Shown here piece after piece: positions 1-7,244 of a stretch of 35,353 nucleotides of DNA (position 1 is its first letter; every line of letters starts with the position of its first letter). The position numbers and the translations under genes were made by a program. The DNA comes from CAVHIG01 sp963636105 (GTDB lineage: Bacteria; Bacillota; Clostridia; Peptostreptococcales; Anaerovoracaceae). The notes under the pieces were generated by a model. It was not told the origin of the DNA. It was given only the letters and a program-made list of their open reading frames with translations, and searched no databases. Location: assembly GCA_963636105.1 (NCBI GenBank), contig CAVHIG010000014.1, positions 1 through 35,353 on the forward strand. Reading direction: 5' to 3'.

Positions 1-213
1 GGCTAAAGCTGTCTTTGGCCTGGTGCTCCTCGCAGGAGACAGCTAAGCTCGCCTCGCCGTTTTTGGGCTGCGACTTTGTCCACACGGATTTTGCGAAGCA
101 AAATCCGTGCCAAAGGCTCGCAGCAGCCAAAACCCTGGCTCGGTTCGCTTGCTGCCTCTAGCTGCTCGTCGCAAGGGCCTGCAGCCAGCTACCACCCCAA
201 AGCTTCCTTACAA
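1..213. repeat. Dispersed repeat family A, copy 1 (left end cut by window)
   Basis: Bases 1-59 match 18189-18247 with only a few substitutions, and the closing segment AGCTACCACCCCAAAGCTTCC near 188-208 matches the right end of that second copy. Between these shared parts this copy carries about 120 extra bases, including a perfect 12-bp hairpin (CACGGATTTTGC, GAA loop, 83-109). A further inverted repeat AGCTGTCT/AGACAGCT lies at 7-14 and 37-44. The full copy at 18180-18283 shows that the element ends are inverted repeats (AAGCTTTGGGG and CCCCAAAGCTT). No coding potential is seen. It looks like a small non-autonomous palindromic element; its family is unknown. Confidence 0.6.
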
Positions 214-284
214 TAAATAATTTGATAAAGTATACCTTTTAGAATTGACAGCTAATAAAGATAAAATACAACGGAGGCAAAAGG

Positions 285-959
285 ATGAACGAAAATTTAA
301 GAAAATCAAATCAGGACAGATTTGCGACCATAATCAAGAATCTGGAAAAGCGCAATATGAATGGCTATGCCTGCGAGACAAAGGAAGAGGCGTGCGAGCT
401 CGCGTTGAAGCTTATGTTTGAGCATGCGCAAAAGATCGGAAAAGACGTGCCGTCGGCTGCCGCGGGCGGTTCTATGACGCTTGATGAAATCGGTCTGTCC
501 GCAAAGATAGACGAGCTTCACAATGCTGGCAAGATGAAGATGCTCTACAGGCTGCCTGGCTATGATGAGGAGGCATACAAGAGCAGGATTACCGGACTTT
601 CCGCAGATACATTCTTCATGAGCACAAATGCTATCACGATGGAAGGTGAGCTTGTGAATATAGACGGCACTGGAAATAGAGTGGCTGCTCTTTGCTTTGG
701 GCCTCATCAGGTGATTGTAATCACAGGCTACAACAAGATTGTTTTGAACGAGCAGGCAGGCTATGACAGGATCGCTACGGTGGCAGCTCCTGCAAACGCT
801 GTACGTCTCAGCATGAATACGCCATGTTCGAAGACTGGAAAATGTGGACAGTGTCTGATGAAGGATGATACGATTTGCGGTGCAAAGGTGACTACGCGCT
901 TCAGTATGTCGCCGGGCAGGGTAAATGTAATTCTGGTAAATGAAGAGCTGGGATTTTAG
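285..959 (+). CDS. LUD domain-containing protein (LutC/YkgG-like, DUF162)
   Basis: A 224-residue protein. The C-terminal half has the pattern of the LUD family: a GELVNIDGTGNRVAAL block, then FGPHQVIVITGYNKIV, then a proline/cysteine block CSKTGKCGQC with a further cysteine about nine residues later. LutC-type members take part in lactate oxidation together with the Fe-S proteins LutA and LutB, but this copy stands alone and lacks those partners. Stand-alone LUD proteins are common in Clostridia and their role is not settled. GGAGG at 273-277 fixes the ATG at 285. No convincing promoter pair was found upstream. A strong terminator follows directly, so the gene is probably monocistronic. Confidence 0.85.
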   Translation: MNENLRKSNQDRFATIIKNLEKRNMNGYACETKEEACELALKLMFEHAQKIGKDVPSAAAGGSMTLDEIGLSAKIDELHNAGKMKMLYRLPGYDEEAYKSRITGLSADTFFMSTNAITMEGELVNIDGTGNRVAALCFGPHQVIVITGYNKIVLNEQAGYDRIATVAAPANAVRLSMNTPCSKTGKCGQCLMKDDTICGAKVTTRFSMSPGRVNVILVNEELGF

Positions 960-1022
960 TAGTCAGCGCTTATCTTTCGAAAGCTTTCACTTCGAATTTT
1001 TATGCCACAGACAACATAGAGC

Positions 1023-1060
1023 AAAGGACCGGGAATTTTATTTCCCGGTCCTTTTGCTTT
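1023..1060 (+). terminator. Rho-independent terminator after the LUD gene
   Basis: A perfect 13-bp stem (AAAGGACCGGGAA at 1023-1035 and its complement at 1042-1054) has a six-base loop and is followed by a short T-rich run. It separates the LUD gene from the ribosomal operon downstream. Confidence 0.85.
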
Positions 1061-1328
1061 ATGAAGAGCTTTCACAAGCCGGAATGTGGTTGAAATATGA
1101 ATAAGAGAAGTCAGATCAAAGACTTCTTTCTCAAAGTAAAAAACAGCCATTTGAAATGACAAAAAAGTCTGAAAAAAGTTTGTAAATTAGCTCGGGATGG
1201 CGCCGAAAAGAAACACGGGGCTCCGTGTACAGAAAAAGCTCCCGAAAAGCCCGAAAACTACGCAGTTTCCGCAGCGAAAAAGGGCTAAAAAAGCAGGAAA
1301 ATATTTATGAAAAAATTTTAAAAAAAGC

Positions 1329-1357
1329 TTGCTTTTTCTGCGGTTTTGTAGTATATT
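1329..1357 (+). promoter_or_regulatory. Candidate sigma-A promoter of the S10-spc-alpha operon
   Basis: TTGCTT at 1329-1334 and TATATT at 1352-1357 are separated by exactly 17 bases inside an AT-rich tract. Transcription would begin near 1364 and leave a leader of about 248 bases before rpsJ. This is the best-spaced hexamer pair seen between the LUD terminator and rpsJ. It is an inference from sequence only. Confidence 0.5.
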
Positions 1358-1380
1358 TAAAGGGCTTGCTTATGGCGATG

Positions 1381-1470
1381 AAGTGGGAAGTTACCGCGCT
1401 ATTGGATAATTCCCATGGAGAATTGTCCCCACTTGATGGGGGCGAAGGGATTCGCCGGCTTTTGTTTTGT
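1381..1470 (+). promoter_or_regulatory. Possible attenuator in the S10 operon leader
   Basis: AAGTGGG (1381-1387) can pair with CCCACTT (1428-1434), but CCCCA (1427-1431) can instead pair with TGGGG (1437-1441), so the two helices exclude each other. Directly after this, GGCGAA/TTCGCC with a GGGA tetraloop (1441-1456) is followed by GGCTTTTGTTTT, which resembles a weak intrinsic terminator. This layout would suit autogenous control of ribosomal protein synthesis, but no known leader family is recognised. Confidence 0.35.
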
Positions 1471-1611
1471 GTAAAAAATAAAGATACACACGGTGGCGTG
1501 TACTGAGCAAGCGACGGCAAGGCCAAATCCTCGTGCACGTTGAAAAAGCAGGCGTTAGGACCCCTTGTACAGCATAGCGAAAACGTACAAAAATTTCTAG
1601 GAGGAACAAAA

Positions 1612-1923
1612 ATGAGCGAACAGCAAAAAATCAGAATCAAGCTTAAGGCTTATGACCACAAGTCACTTGATCAGTCGGCAGCAAAGATCGTCGAGACAGC
1701 CAAGAAGACAGGCGCAGACGTTTCCGGACCTATTCCGCTTCCGACAGAGAAAGAAGTCGTTACTATCCTTCGTGCCGTTCACAAGTACAAGGACAGCAGA
1801 GAGCAGTTTGAGCAGAGAACGCACAAGAGACTCATCGACATCACAAATACTACACCAAAGACAGTAGACTCTCTCATGAAGCTCGACCTGCCTGCAGGCG
1901 TAGATATCGAGATCAAGCTGTAG
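1612..1923 (+). CDS. rpsJ: 30S ribosomal protein S10
   Basis: 103 residues, the usual S10 length, starting MSEQQKIRIKLKAYDHKSLD and containing the conserved GPIPLPT and THKRLIDI segments. S10 sits in the 30S head and also acts as NusE in transcription antitermination. AGGAGG at 1599-1604 is placed correctly for the ATG at 1612; an upstream in-frame ATG at 1540 lacks a site and would add residues not present in the family. First gene of the operon, but cut off from rplC by an unusually long 366-base spacer full of repeats. Confidence 0.97.
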   Translation: MSEQQKIRIKLKAYDHKSLDQSAAKIVETAKKTGADVSGPIPLPTEKEVVTILRAVHKYKDSREQFEQRTHKRLIDITNTTPKTVDSLMKLDLPAGVDIEIKL

Positions 1924-2289
1924 GTCAAAGCAAAAGCAAAATCAAAGCAGAATAAGGGAACTCCCTTAGTATGATCCCGCCGAAGCTTGTAAGCGATCCC
2001 GAGGCTTCCTCCTGTGTGGAAGCGAGGATAGCGAGCGGAGCGCACCGGGGCCCCCGGAAATCGTAAGATTTTTGGGGAAAAGGAGGAGCCCGCGAGTGAG
2101 TGAGCTTTCGTGCTCTGCACGGAAGCGAGGATAGCGAGCGGAGCGCACCGGGGCCCCCAGAAATCGTAAGATTTTTGGGGAAAAGGAGGAGCCCGCGAGT
2201 GAGTGAGCTTTCGTGCTCTGCACGGAAGCGAGGATAGCGAGCGGAGCGACGACGTGATCCTCTGTAAGAACAAAAAAAGGAGAACACAT
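1924..2289. other. Repeat-filled spacer between rpsJ and rplC
   Basis: 366 bases without a conserved gene, much longer than other spacers in this operon. Most of it is a 103-bp tandem duplication. A hairpin with wobble pairs and a GTAA loop occurs in each unit at 2052-2077 and 2155-2180, each followed by a perfect AAAAGGAGGA. No clear terminator or promoter was found. Confidence 0.75.
2018..2248. repeat. 103-bp tandem repeat, two full units plus 25 bases of a third
   Basis: Units begin GGAAGCGAGGATAGCGAGCGG at 2018, 2121 and 2224, giving a period of 103 exactly. The two full units are almost identical; one visible difference, G2056 to A2159, lies in the hairpin stem and keeps pairing with T. 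Each full unit contains a GNRA-loop hairpin, an AAAAGGAGGA ribosome-binding-like site, and GTG codons at suitable distance (2096 and 2199) that would open a 12-codon frame ending in TAG. The third partial unit ends about 40 bases before the rplC start. Confidence 0.95.
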
Positions 2290-2925
2290 ATGAAAACATT
2301 ACTGGGAAAGAAAATCGGCATGACGCAGATCTTCAACGAAGCCGGCGAAGTAATTCCTGTAACTGTTATCGAAGCTGGTCCTGTAGTAGTTACTCAGGTA
2401 AAGACTTCCGAGACAGACGGTTATGACGCAGTACAGATTGCTTTTGAAGACGCGAAACCACAGAGAGTAAACAAGCCTATGACTGGCCATTTCGCAAAGG
2501 CAGGCGTGCCTGTAAAGAAGCACCTTGCTGAGTTCAGAATTGAAGATGGCGAGAGCTACGAAGTAGGACAGACTCTGACAGCAGCGGACTTTGAAGAAGG
2601 CAAGAAGCTCGATGTTACAGGCGTATCCAAAGGTAAGGGTACACAGGGTAATATCAAGAGACACGGACACCACAGAGGCCCTATGACACACGGTTCAAAG
2701 CACAAGAGACTTGCGGGTGCTCTTGCGGCAGGTACTTATCCTTCAAGAGTATTCAAGGGAAATAAGGCGCCTGGAAGAATGGGTCGTGAGACAGTTACAG
2801 TACAGAATGTTGTACTTGCAAAAGTTATCGCAGATAGAAACCTCTTGCTCGTAAAGGGTGCAGTTCCGGGAGGAAAGGGCAGCTTGCTCCGCATCCAGTA
2901 CGCAGTAAAGGGTCAGGACAAATAA
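2290..2925 (+). CDS. rplC: 50S ribosomal protein L3
   Basis: 211 residues starting MKTLLGKKIGMTQIF, the standard L3 opening, with the glycine/histidine-rich KRHGHHRGPMTHGSKHKR loop that reaches towards the peptidyl transferase centre. AAAGGAGA at 2276-2283 serves the ATG at 2290. The reading frame stays open upstream to a GTG at 2203 inside the tandem repeat and would add 29 residues unlike any L3, so the ATG is preferred. rplD follows after 30 bases. Confidence 0.96.
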   Translation: MKTLLGKKIGMTQIFNEAGEVIPVTVIEAGPVVVTQVKTSETDGYDAVQIAFEDAKPQRVNKPMTGHFAKAGVPVKKHLAEFRIEDGESYEVGQTLTAADFEEGKKLDVTGVSKGKGTQGNIKRHGHHRGPMTHGSKHKRLAGALAAGTYPSRVFKGNKAPGRMGRETVTVQNVVLAKVIADRNLLLVKGAVPGGKGSLLRIQYAVKGQDK

Positions 2926-2955
2926 AGATAAACGGGAGAAAGGAGGACTTACAAA

Positions 2956-3579
2956 ATGGCAAAAGTTACAATGCTCAACATGGCAGGTCAGGCTGTAGGT
3001 GACATCGAGCTTTCGGATGCTATATTCGGAATCGAGCCAAATCAGAATGCTGTCCATGCAGTTGTTAAAAATTATCTGGCAAACCAGAGACAGGGCACTC
3101 AGTCAGCTAAGACAAGAAGCGAAGTAAGAGGCGGCGGAAGAAAGCCTTTCAGACAGAAGGGCACAGGTCGTCATAGACAGGGAAGCTCCACAGACCCATC
3201 GCAGGTAGGCGGCGGAATCGTATTCGCACCGAAGCCAAGGGATTACAGATACACACTGCCTAAGAAGGTAAGAAGACTTGCAATGAAGTCTGCATTATCC
3301 GCAAAGGTAGCTGACAACGAGATCATCGTTTTGGATTCTCTCGTAATGGAAGCACCAAAGACAAAGGAAATGGTAAAGGTGCTCTCAAATATAAATGCTG
3401 AAAAGAAGGCACTCATCGTTATGGCAGAGAAGGACGAAAACGTAGTTCGCTCCGCAGCAAACATTCCTGGCGTAAGAACATGCCTGGTATCTACGATGAA
3501 CGTATACGAAATCGTAAATTACACAAGCTTCATCATTACGAAGGAAGCAGCAAACAAAATTGAGGAGGTGTATTCATAA
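2956..3579 (+). CDS. rplD: 50S ribosomal protein L4
   Basis: 207 residues, normal for L4. The basic RGGGRKPFRQKGTGRHRQGS segment near residues 55-75 forms the loop that lines the peptide exit tunnel. AAAGGAGGA stands before the ATG. In E. coli L4 represses its own S10 operon through the leader; whether that holds here is unknown. The stop overlaps the rplW start by one base (TAATG), which favours coupled translation. Confidence 0.96.
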   Translation: MAKVTMLNMAGQAVGDIELSDAIFGIEPNQNAVHAVVKNYLANQRQGTQSAKTRSEVRGGGRKPFRQKGTGRHRQGSSTDPSQVGGGIVFAPKPRDYRYTLPKKVRRLAMKSALSAKVADNEIIVLDSLVMEAPKTKEMVKVLSNINAEKKALIVMAEKDENVVRSAANIPGVRTCLVSTMNVYEIVNYTSFIITKEAANKIEEVYS

Positions 3580-3869
3580 TGAAAACCCCTTACGACGTAA
3601 TAATCAAGCCTGTTATCACAGAGACATCGATGGATAACGCGCAGGAGAAAAAATACACATTCAAGGTTGCTACAGACGCAAACAAGACTCAGGTGAAGCT
3701 CGCCGTAGAAGAGATCTTCGGTGTAGAGGTAGCAAAGGTCAACATCATGAATGTTGAGGGTAAGTTGAAGAGAATGGGAAGATACGTAGGCAGAAGACCT
3801 GCTACAAAGAAAGCGATAGTTACTCTGACAGAAAAGAGTAAGGAAATCGAATTCTTCTCAAGTCTGTAA
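3579..3869 (+). CDS. rplW: 50S ribosomal protein L23
   Basis: 96 residues with the L23 features YDVIIKPVITE at the N-terminus and the basic GKLKRMGRYVGRRP segment. L23 lies at the exit of the peptide tunnel and is the docking site for trigger factor and SRP. Its ATG shares a base with the rplD stop, and a GAGGAGGTG site lies within the end of rplD. rplB follows after 15 bases. Confidence 0.96.
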   Translation: MKTPYDVIIKPVITETSMDNAQEKKYTFKVATDANKTQVKLAVEEIFGVEVAKVNIMNVEGKLKRMGRYVGRRPATKKAIVTLTEKSKEIEFFSSL

Positions 3870-3884
3870 AGGAGGAAGTAAGAA

Positions 3885-4718
3885 ATGGGAATCAAAAAAT
3901 ACAATCCAACTACTCCTGGTTTAAGAGGAATGACGGTTTCCACATTTGAGGAAATCACAAAGTCGACTCCTGAGAAAGCTTTGACAGTTACACTGAAGAA
4001 GAACGCAGGAAGAAATGTTAGAGGCAAGATCACTGTAAGACACAGAGGCGGCGGTTACAGACCAAAGTACAGAATCATCGACTTCAAGAGAAACAAGGAC
4101 GGAATTCCTGGCAGAGTAGAAGCGATCGAATACGATCCAAACAGAACAGCAAACATCGCATTGATAGTATATGCTGATGGCGAAAAGAGATATATCATAG
4201 CTCCAAACAAGCTCATGGTCGGCGATGTAATCGAATCCGGCGCAGAGGCTGATATCAAGGTTGGAAACGCTCTTCCGCTCGCATACATCCCGGTAGGTAC
4301 AATCATCCACAACGTAGAGCTTAAGCCTGGTAGAGGCGGCCAGCTTGCAAGATCCGCAGGAAACGGCGCTCAGCTCATGGCAAAGGAAGGCGACTACGCA
4401 CAGGTAAGACTTCCTTCCGGCGAGGTAAGAAAGGTTAGAATGGAATGCAGAGCCACAATCGGCGAAGTTGGAAATCTTGACCACGCAAACATCCAGATCG
4501 GTAAGGCAGGAAGAAAGAGACATATGGGTATCAGACCTACAGTAAGAGGTTCCGTAATGAACCCTAACGATCACCCACACGGTGGTGGTGAAGGTAAGGC
4601 CGGTATCGGTAGAGTTAGTCCTGTTACTCCTTGGGGCAAGCCTGCACTCGGATATAAGACGAGAAAGAAGAATAAGGCTTCAAACAAGTACATCGTAAAG
4701 AGAAGAAATGAGAAATAG
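3885..4718 (+). CDS. rplB: 50S ribosomal protein L2
   Basis: 277 residues, full length. It starts MGIKKYNPTTPGLRGMT and holds RNA-binding blocks HRGGGYRPKYRIIDF and, near the C-terminus, NPNDHPHGGGEGKAGIGR, the histidine-containing loop important for peptidyl transferase activity. AAAGGAGG stands before the start. It is among the most conserved ribosomal proteins and the match is unambiguous. Confidence 0.97.
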   Translation: MGIKKYNPTTPGLRGMTVSTFEEITKSTPEKALTVTLKKNAGRNVRGKITVRHRGGGYRPKYRIIDFKRNKDGIPGRVEAIEYDPNRTANIALIVYADGEKRYIIAPNKLMVGDVIESGAEADIKVGNALPLAYIPVGTIIHNVELKPGRGGQLARSAGNGAQLMAKEGDYAQVRLPSGEVRKVRMECRATIGEVGNLDHANIQIGKAGRKRHMGIRPTVRGSVMNPNDHPHGGGEGKAGIGRVSPVTPWGKPALGYKTRKKNKASNKYIVKRRNEK

Positions 4719-4733
4719 AAAGGAGCATAGGTA

Positions 4734-5012
4734 ATGGGTAGATCACTTAAAAAGGGTCCTTTCGTAAACGCTAAGCTGCTCAAGGCTATAGACGACATGA
4801 ACGCAGCAAACGAGAAGAAAGTTATCAAGACATGGTCAAGACCATCGACAATATTCCCTCAGATGGTAGGACACACCATCGCAGTGCATGACGGTAAGAA
4901 GCACGTTCCTGTATACATCACTGAGGATATGGTAGGACACAGACTTGGAGAGTTTGCTCCTACAAGAACTTACAGAGGTCATGCTGCAGACAAGACTACA
5001 AAGAAAAAGTAA
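4734..5012 (+). CDS. rpsS: 30S ribosomal protein S19
   Basis: 92 residues, starting MGRSLKKGPFVNAKLLKAI and holding KTWSRPSTIFPQMVGHTIAVHDG and HRLGEFAPTRTYRGH, all diagnostic of S19 of the 30S head. AAAGGAG lies ahead of the ATG. Spacing of 15 and 18 bases to its neighbours shows tight operon packing. Confidence 0.97.
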   Translation: MGRSLKKGPFVNAKLLKAIDDMNAANEKKVIKTWSRPSTIFPQMVGHTIAVHDGKKHVPVYITEDMVGHRLGEFAPTRTYRGHAADKTTKKK

Positions 5013-5030
5013 GAAAGGAGATAACTAAAA

Positions 5031-5366
5031 ATGGAAGCAAGAGCAATTTCAAAATATGTTAGAATGTCTCCAATCAAGCTTAAGCCTGTTACGGATCTCG
5101 TAAGAGGAAAGGACTTAAACGAGGCACTCACAATTCTGAAGTTCACGCCGGGCAAGGGCGCTGAAATAGTTGAAAAGGTTGTAAAGTCAGCCGCAGCAAA
5201 TGCTGAAAACAATTTCGACATGAATCCGGATAACCTTTATGTCGCTGAGATCTATGCAAATCAGGGACCTACCATGAAGAGATGGAGAGCCGGAGCACAG
5301 GGCAGAGCATCAATCATCCTTAAGAGATCAAGCCACGTAGGCGTAACTCTTAAGGAGAGAGACTAA
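5031..5366 (+). CDS. rplV: 50S ribosomal protein L22
   Basis: 111 residues. The start MEARAISKYVRMSPIKLKPV and the late segment containing GPTMKRWRAGAQGRAS are the L22 signatures; the latter is the hairpin that narrows the exit tunnel and is a site of macrolide resistance mutations. No insertion or deletion is evident in that loop. A GAAAGGAGAT site precedes the ATG. Confidence 0.97.
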   Translation: MEARAISKYVRMSPIKLKPVTDLVRGKDLNEALTILKFTPGKGAEIVEKVVKSAAANAENNFDMNPDNLYVAEIYANQGPTMKRWRAGAQGRASIILKRSSHVGVTLKERD

Positions 5367-5384
5367 GAATAGGAGGTTCACTAA

Positions 5385-6287
5385 ATGGGTCAGAAAGTTA
5401 GTCCACATGGATTGAGAGTGGGCGTTATAAAAGACTGGGATTCCAAATGGTATGCAGATAAGGCAAACTTTGCTGATTATCTCATCGAAGATAACAAATT
5501 AAGAACATACGTAAAGAAAAAGCTTTACGCAGCAGGAGTTTCCAAGATCGTAATCGAGAGAGCGGCAAACAATCAGCTCAAGCTTACTATACTGACAGGC
5601 AAGCCTGGTATGGTAATCGGAAGATCCGGAGACGGCATCGAGCAGCTTAAGGCAGAGCTCGAAAAGATGACAAAGAAGACTGTTGCTATAAATATCGTAG
5701 AAGTAAAGAGAGCTGAGCTCGACGCACAGCTTACTGCAGAGAGCATCGCTCAGGCTCTTGAGAGAAGAGTATCCTTCAGAAGAGCTATGAAGCAGGCTAT
5801 CGGCAGAACTATGAAGGCCGGTTCAAAGGGAATCAAGGTTCTCGTATCCGGAAGAGTAGGCGGCGCTGAAATCGCAAGAAGCGAAAAGTACAGCGAAGGT
5901 AATGTTCCTCTTCACACATTGAGAGCAGACATCGACTACGGTTTCGCAGAGGCTGATACTACTTACGGCAAGCTTGGCGTAAAGGTTTGGATCAACCACG
6001 GTGAAATCCTCGACAAGGGTCTGAAGAGTGCAATTCCTGAGGAAAAGGCAGACAGAAGAGACAGAGACGGAAGAAAGCCTAGAAGAGACAGGGACGGCAG
6101 AGGCAGAAGAGACGGTGACAGACCGAGAAGAGATGGTGACAGACCAAGAAGAGACAGAGACGCAAGGGATGAAGCTCCAAAGGCAGTAAACCCAAGAGTT
6201 CGTAAGACTCCGAAGGCAGCACCTGTAGTAGAAGAAGCACAAGTAGAAGCAGCACCTGCAGAAGCACCTGCAGAGGCTGAAGCATAA
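5385..6287 (+). CDS. rpsC: 30S ribosomal protein S3 with long charged C-terminal tail
   Basis: 300 residues against about 210-230 for most S3 proteins. Residues 1-218 are a normal S3, with MGQKVSPHGLRVG at the start, the KH domain with GKPGMVIGRSG near 72-82, and the VKVWINHGEIL block near 198-209. Residues 222-262 are an Arg-Asp repeat (RRDRDGRKPRRDRDGR and variants), followed by a proline/lysine linker and a final acidic Ala-Glu-Pro stretch. The DNA of the tail (about 6049-6170) is strongly purine-rich. The tail is in frame, ends cleanly, and rplP follows after 26 bases, so it is probably real rather than a frameshift product. Confidence 0.96.
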   Translation: MGQKVSPHGLRVGVIKDWDSKWYADKANFADYLIEDNKLRTYVKKKLYAAGVSKIVIERAANNQLKLTILTGKPGMVIGRSGDGIEQLKAELEKMTKKTVAINIVEVKRAELDAQLTAESIAQALERRVSFRRAMKQAIGRTMKAGSKGIKVLVSGRVGGAEIARSEKYSEGNVPLHTLRADIDYGFAEADTTYGKLGVKVWINHGEILDKGLKSAIPEEKADRRDRDGRKPRRDRDGRGRRDGDRPRRDGDRPRRDRDARDEAPKAVNPRVRKTPKAAPVVEEAQVEAAPAEAPAEAEA

Positions 6288-6313
6288 GCCACAGAGAAAG
6301 GAGGAACACACTG

Positions 6314-6748
6314 ATGTTAATGCCAAAGCGCGTTAAACGCAGAAGAGTCCACAGAGGAAGAATGAAGGGCGTAGCGACTAAGGGTAATACAATCACTTAC
6401 GGTTCATACGGCCTTGTAGCACAGGAGTGCGGCTGGATTGATTCCAAGCAGATAGAAGCTGCCAGAATTGCGATGACAAGATCCATCAAGAGAGGCGGTA
6501 AAGTATACATAAAGATTTTCCCGCATAAGCCAATCACAAAGAAGCCGGCTGAAGTACGTATGGGTTCCGGTAAAGGTGCTCCTGAGTACTGGGTAGCAGT
6601 AGTAAAACCGGGAAGAGTTATGTTTGAAATAGACGGTGTAAGTGAAGACAAGGCTAGAGAGGCTATGAGACTTGCATCCCACAAGTTGCCTATCAAGTGC
6701 AAATTTGCCATCAAAGGCGATACTATAGCAGAGGGTGGTGAAGCATAA
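6314..6748 (+). CDS. rplP: 50S ribosomal protein L16
   Basis: 144 residues, starting MLMPKRVKRRRVHRGRMKG and holding YGLVAQECGWIDSKQIEAARIAMTR as in all L16 proteins. L16 contacts the A-site tRNA elbow. AAAGGAGG at 6298-6305 suits the ATG at 6314; a second ATG two codons later is possible. The stop overlaps the rpmC start by one base. Confidence 0.96.
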   Translation: MLMPKRVKRRRVHRGRMKGVATKGNTITYGSYGLVAQECGWIDSKQIEAARIAMTRSIKRGGKVYIKIFPHKPITKKPAEVRMGSGKGAPEYWVAVVKPGRVMFEIDGVSEDKAREAMRLASHKLPIKCKFAIKGDTIAEGGEA

Positions 6749-6951
6749 TGGAACTGAAGAAAATGAGAGAAATGACAGAGCTCGAGCTGAACACTGAGCT
6801 CAAGAAGATGAAGAACGAATTGTTCAACTTGAGATTCCAGCATGTAACAGGACAGCTCGAAAACCCGATCAAGATGAGGGATTTAAAGAAGGATATCGCA
6901 AGAGTGAAGACTGTAATAAGAGAAAAAGAGCTTCAGAAGGCTCAGGCCTAA
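6748..6951 (+). CDS. rpmC: 50S ribosomal protein L29
   Basis: 67 residues, all helical and charged, with LRFQHVTGQLENPIKMRDLKKDIARVKTV matching the L29 helical hairpin. It sits next to L23 at the tunnel exit. ATG shares its A with the TAA of rplP, implying translational coupling; GAGGGTGGTG lies just upstream. Confidence 0.95.
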   Translation: MELKKMREMTELELNTELKKMKNELFNLRFQHVTGQLENPIKMRDLKKDIARVKTVIREKELQKAQA

Positions 6952-6969
6952 AGGAAAGGAGGATGTAAT

Positions 6970-7230
6970 ATGACAGTTGAAAGAAACAGAAGAAAGACTA
7001 AGGTCGGCATCGTTGTAAGCGATAAAATGGACAAGACTGTAGTTGTTGCCATAGAAGACTTCGTAAGACATTCCCTTTACGGAAAGGCTGTAAAGAGAAC
7101 CAAGAAGGTTAAGGCTCATGACGAAAACAATGAGTGCAACATTGGCGATAAGGTAAGAATCATGGAGACAAGACCTCTCTCAAAGGATAAGAGATGGAGA
7201 CTTGTAAACATCATCGAGAAAGTTAAGTAA
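6970..7230 (+). CDS. rpsQ: 30S ribosomal protein S17
   Basis: 86 residues with GIVVSDKMDKTVVVAIE and the later IGDKVRIMETRPLSKDKRWRL, the OB-fold signatures of S17, an early 16S-binding protein. AAAGGAGGATG stands ahead of the ATG. Length and order are standard. Confidence 0.96.
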   Translation: MTVERNRRKTKVGIVVSDKMDKTVVVAIEDFVRHSLYGKAVKRTKKVKAHDENNECNIGDKVRIMETRPLSKDKRWRLVNIIEKVK

Positions 7231-7244
7231 AGGAGGACCGGAAA

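Larger units (their letters stand above)
960..1611 (+). other. Long non-coding stretch: terminator, promoter and leader of the S10 operon
   Basis: About 650 bases without a credible gene. It holds the LUD gene terminator, a small hairpin ACACGG/CCGTGT at 1213-1228, a candidate promoter at 1329-1357 and then about 250 bases of probable 5' leader with several inverted repeats. The short open frames here lack ribosome binding sites and family resemblance. The str operon (rpsL, rpsG, fusA, tuf), often found just before rpsJ, is absent. Confidence 0.7.

Noticed and set aside
245..267. TTGACA promoter for the LUD gene
   Set aside because: The only -10-like hexamer (TAAAAT at 262) is 11 bases away, too close.
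1381..1399. T-box-like wording (GTGGG...TACCGCG) in the S10 leader
   Set aside because: Only the ACCGCG part fits; the AGGGTGG block, specifier loop and matching terminator are missing, and ribosomal operons are not T-box targets.
2018..2248. CRISPR array
   Set aside because: The repeats are contiguous 103-bp units without spacers, and no cas genes are nearby.
2203..2289. N-terminal extension of L3 starting at a repeat-borne GTG
   Set aside because: The ATG at 2290 has its own binding site and gives the standard L3 start; the extra 29 residues do not resemble L3.
5823..6396. Long minus-strand frames opposite the end of rpsC
   Set aside because: They are Leu/Ser-rich shadows of the Arg-Asp repeat, without binding sites or family resemblance.
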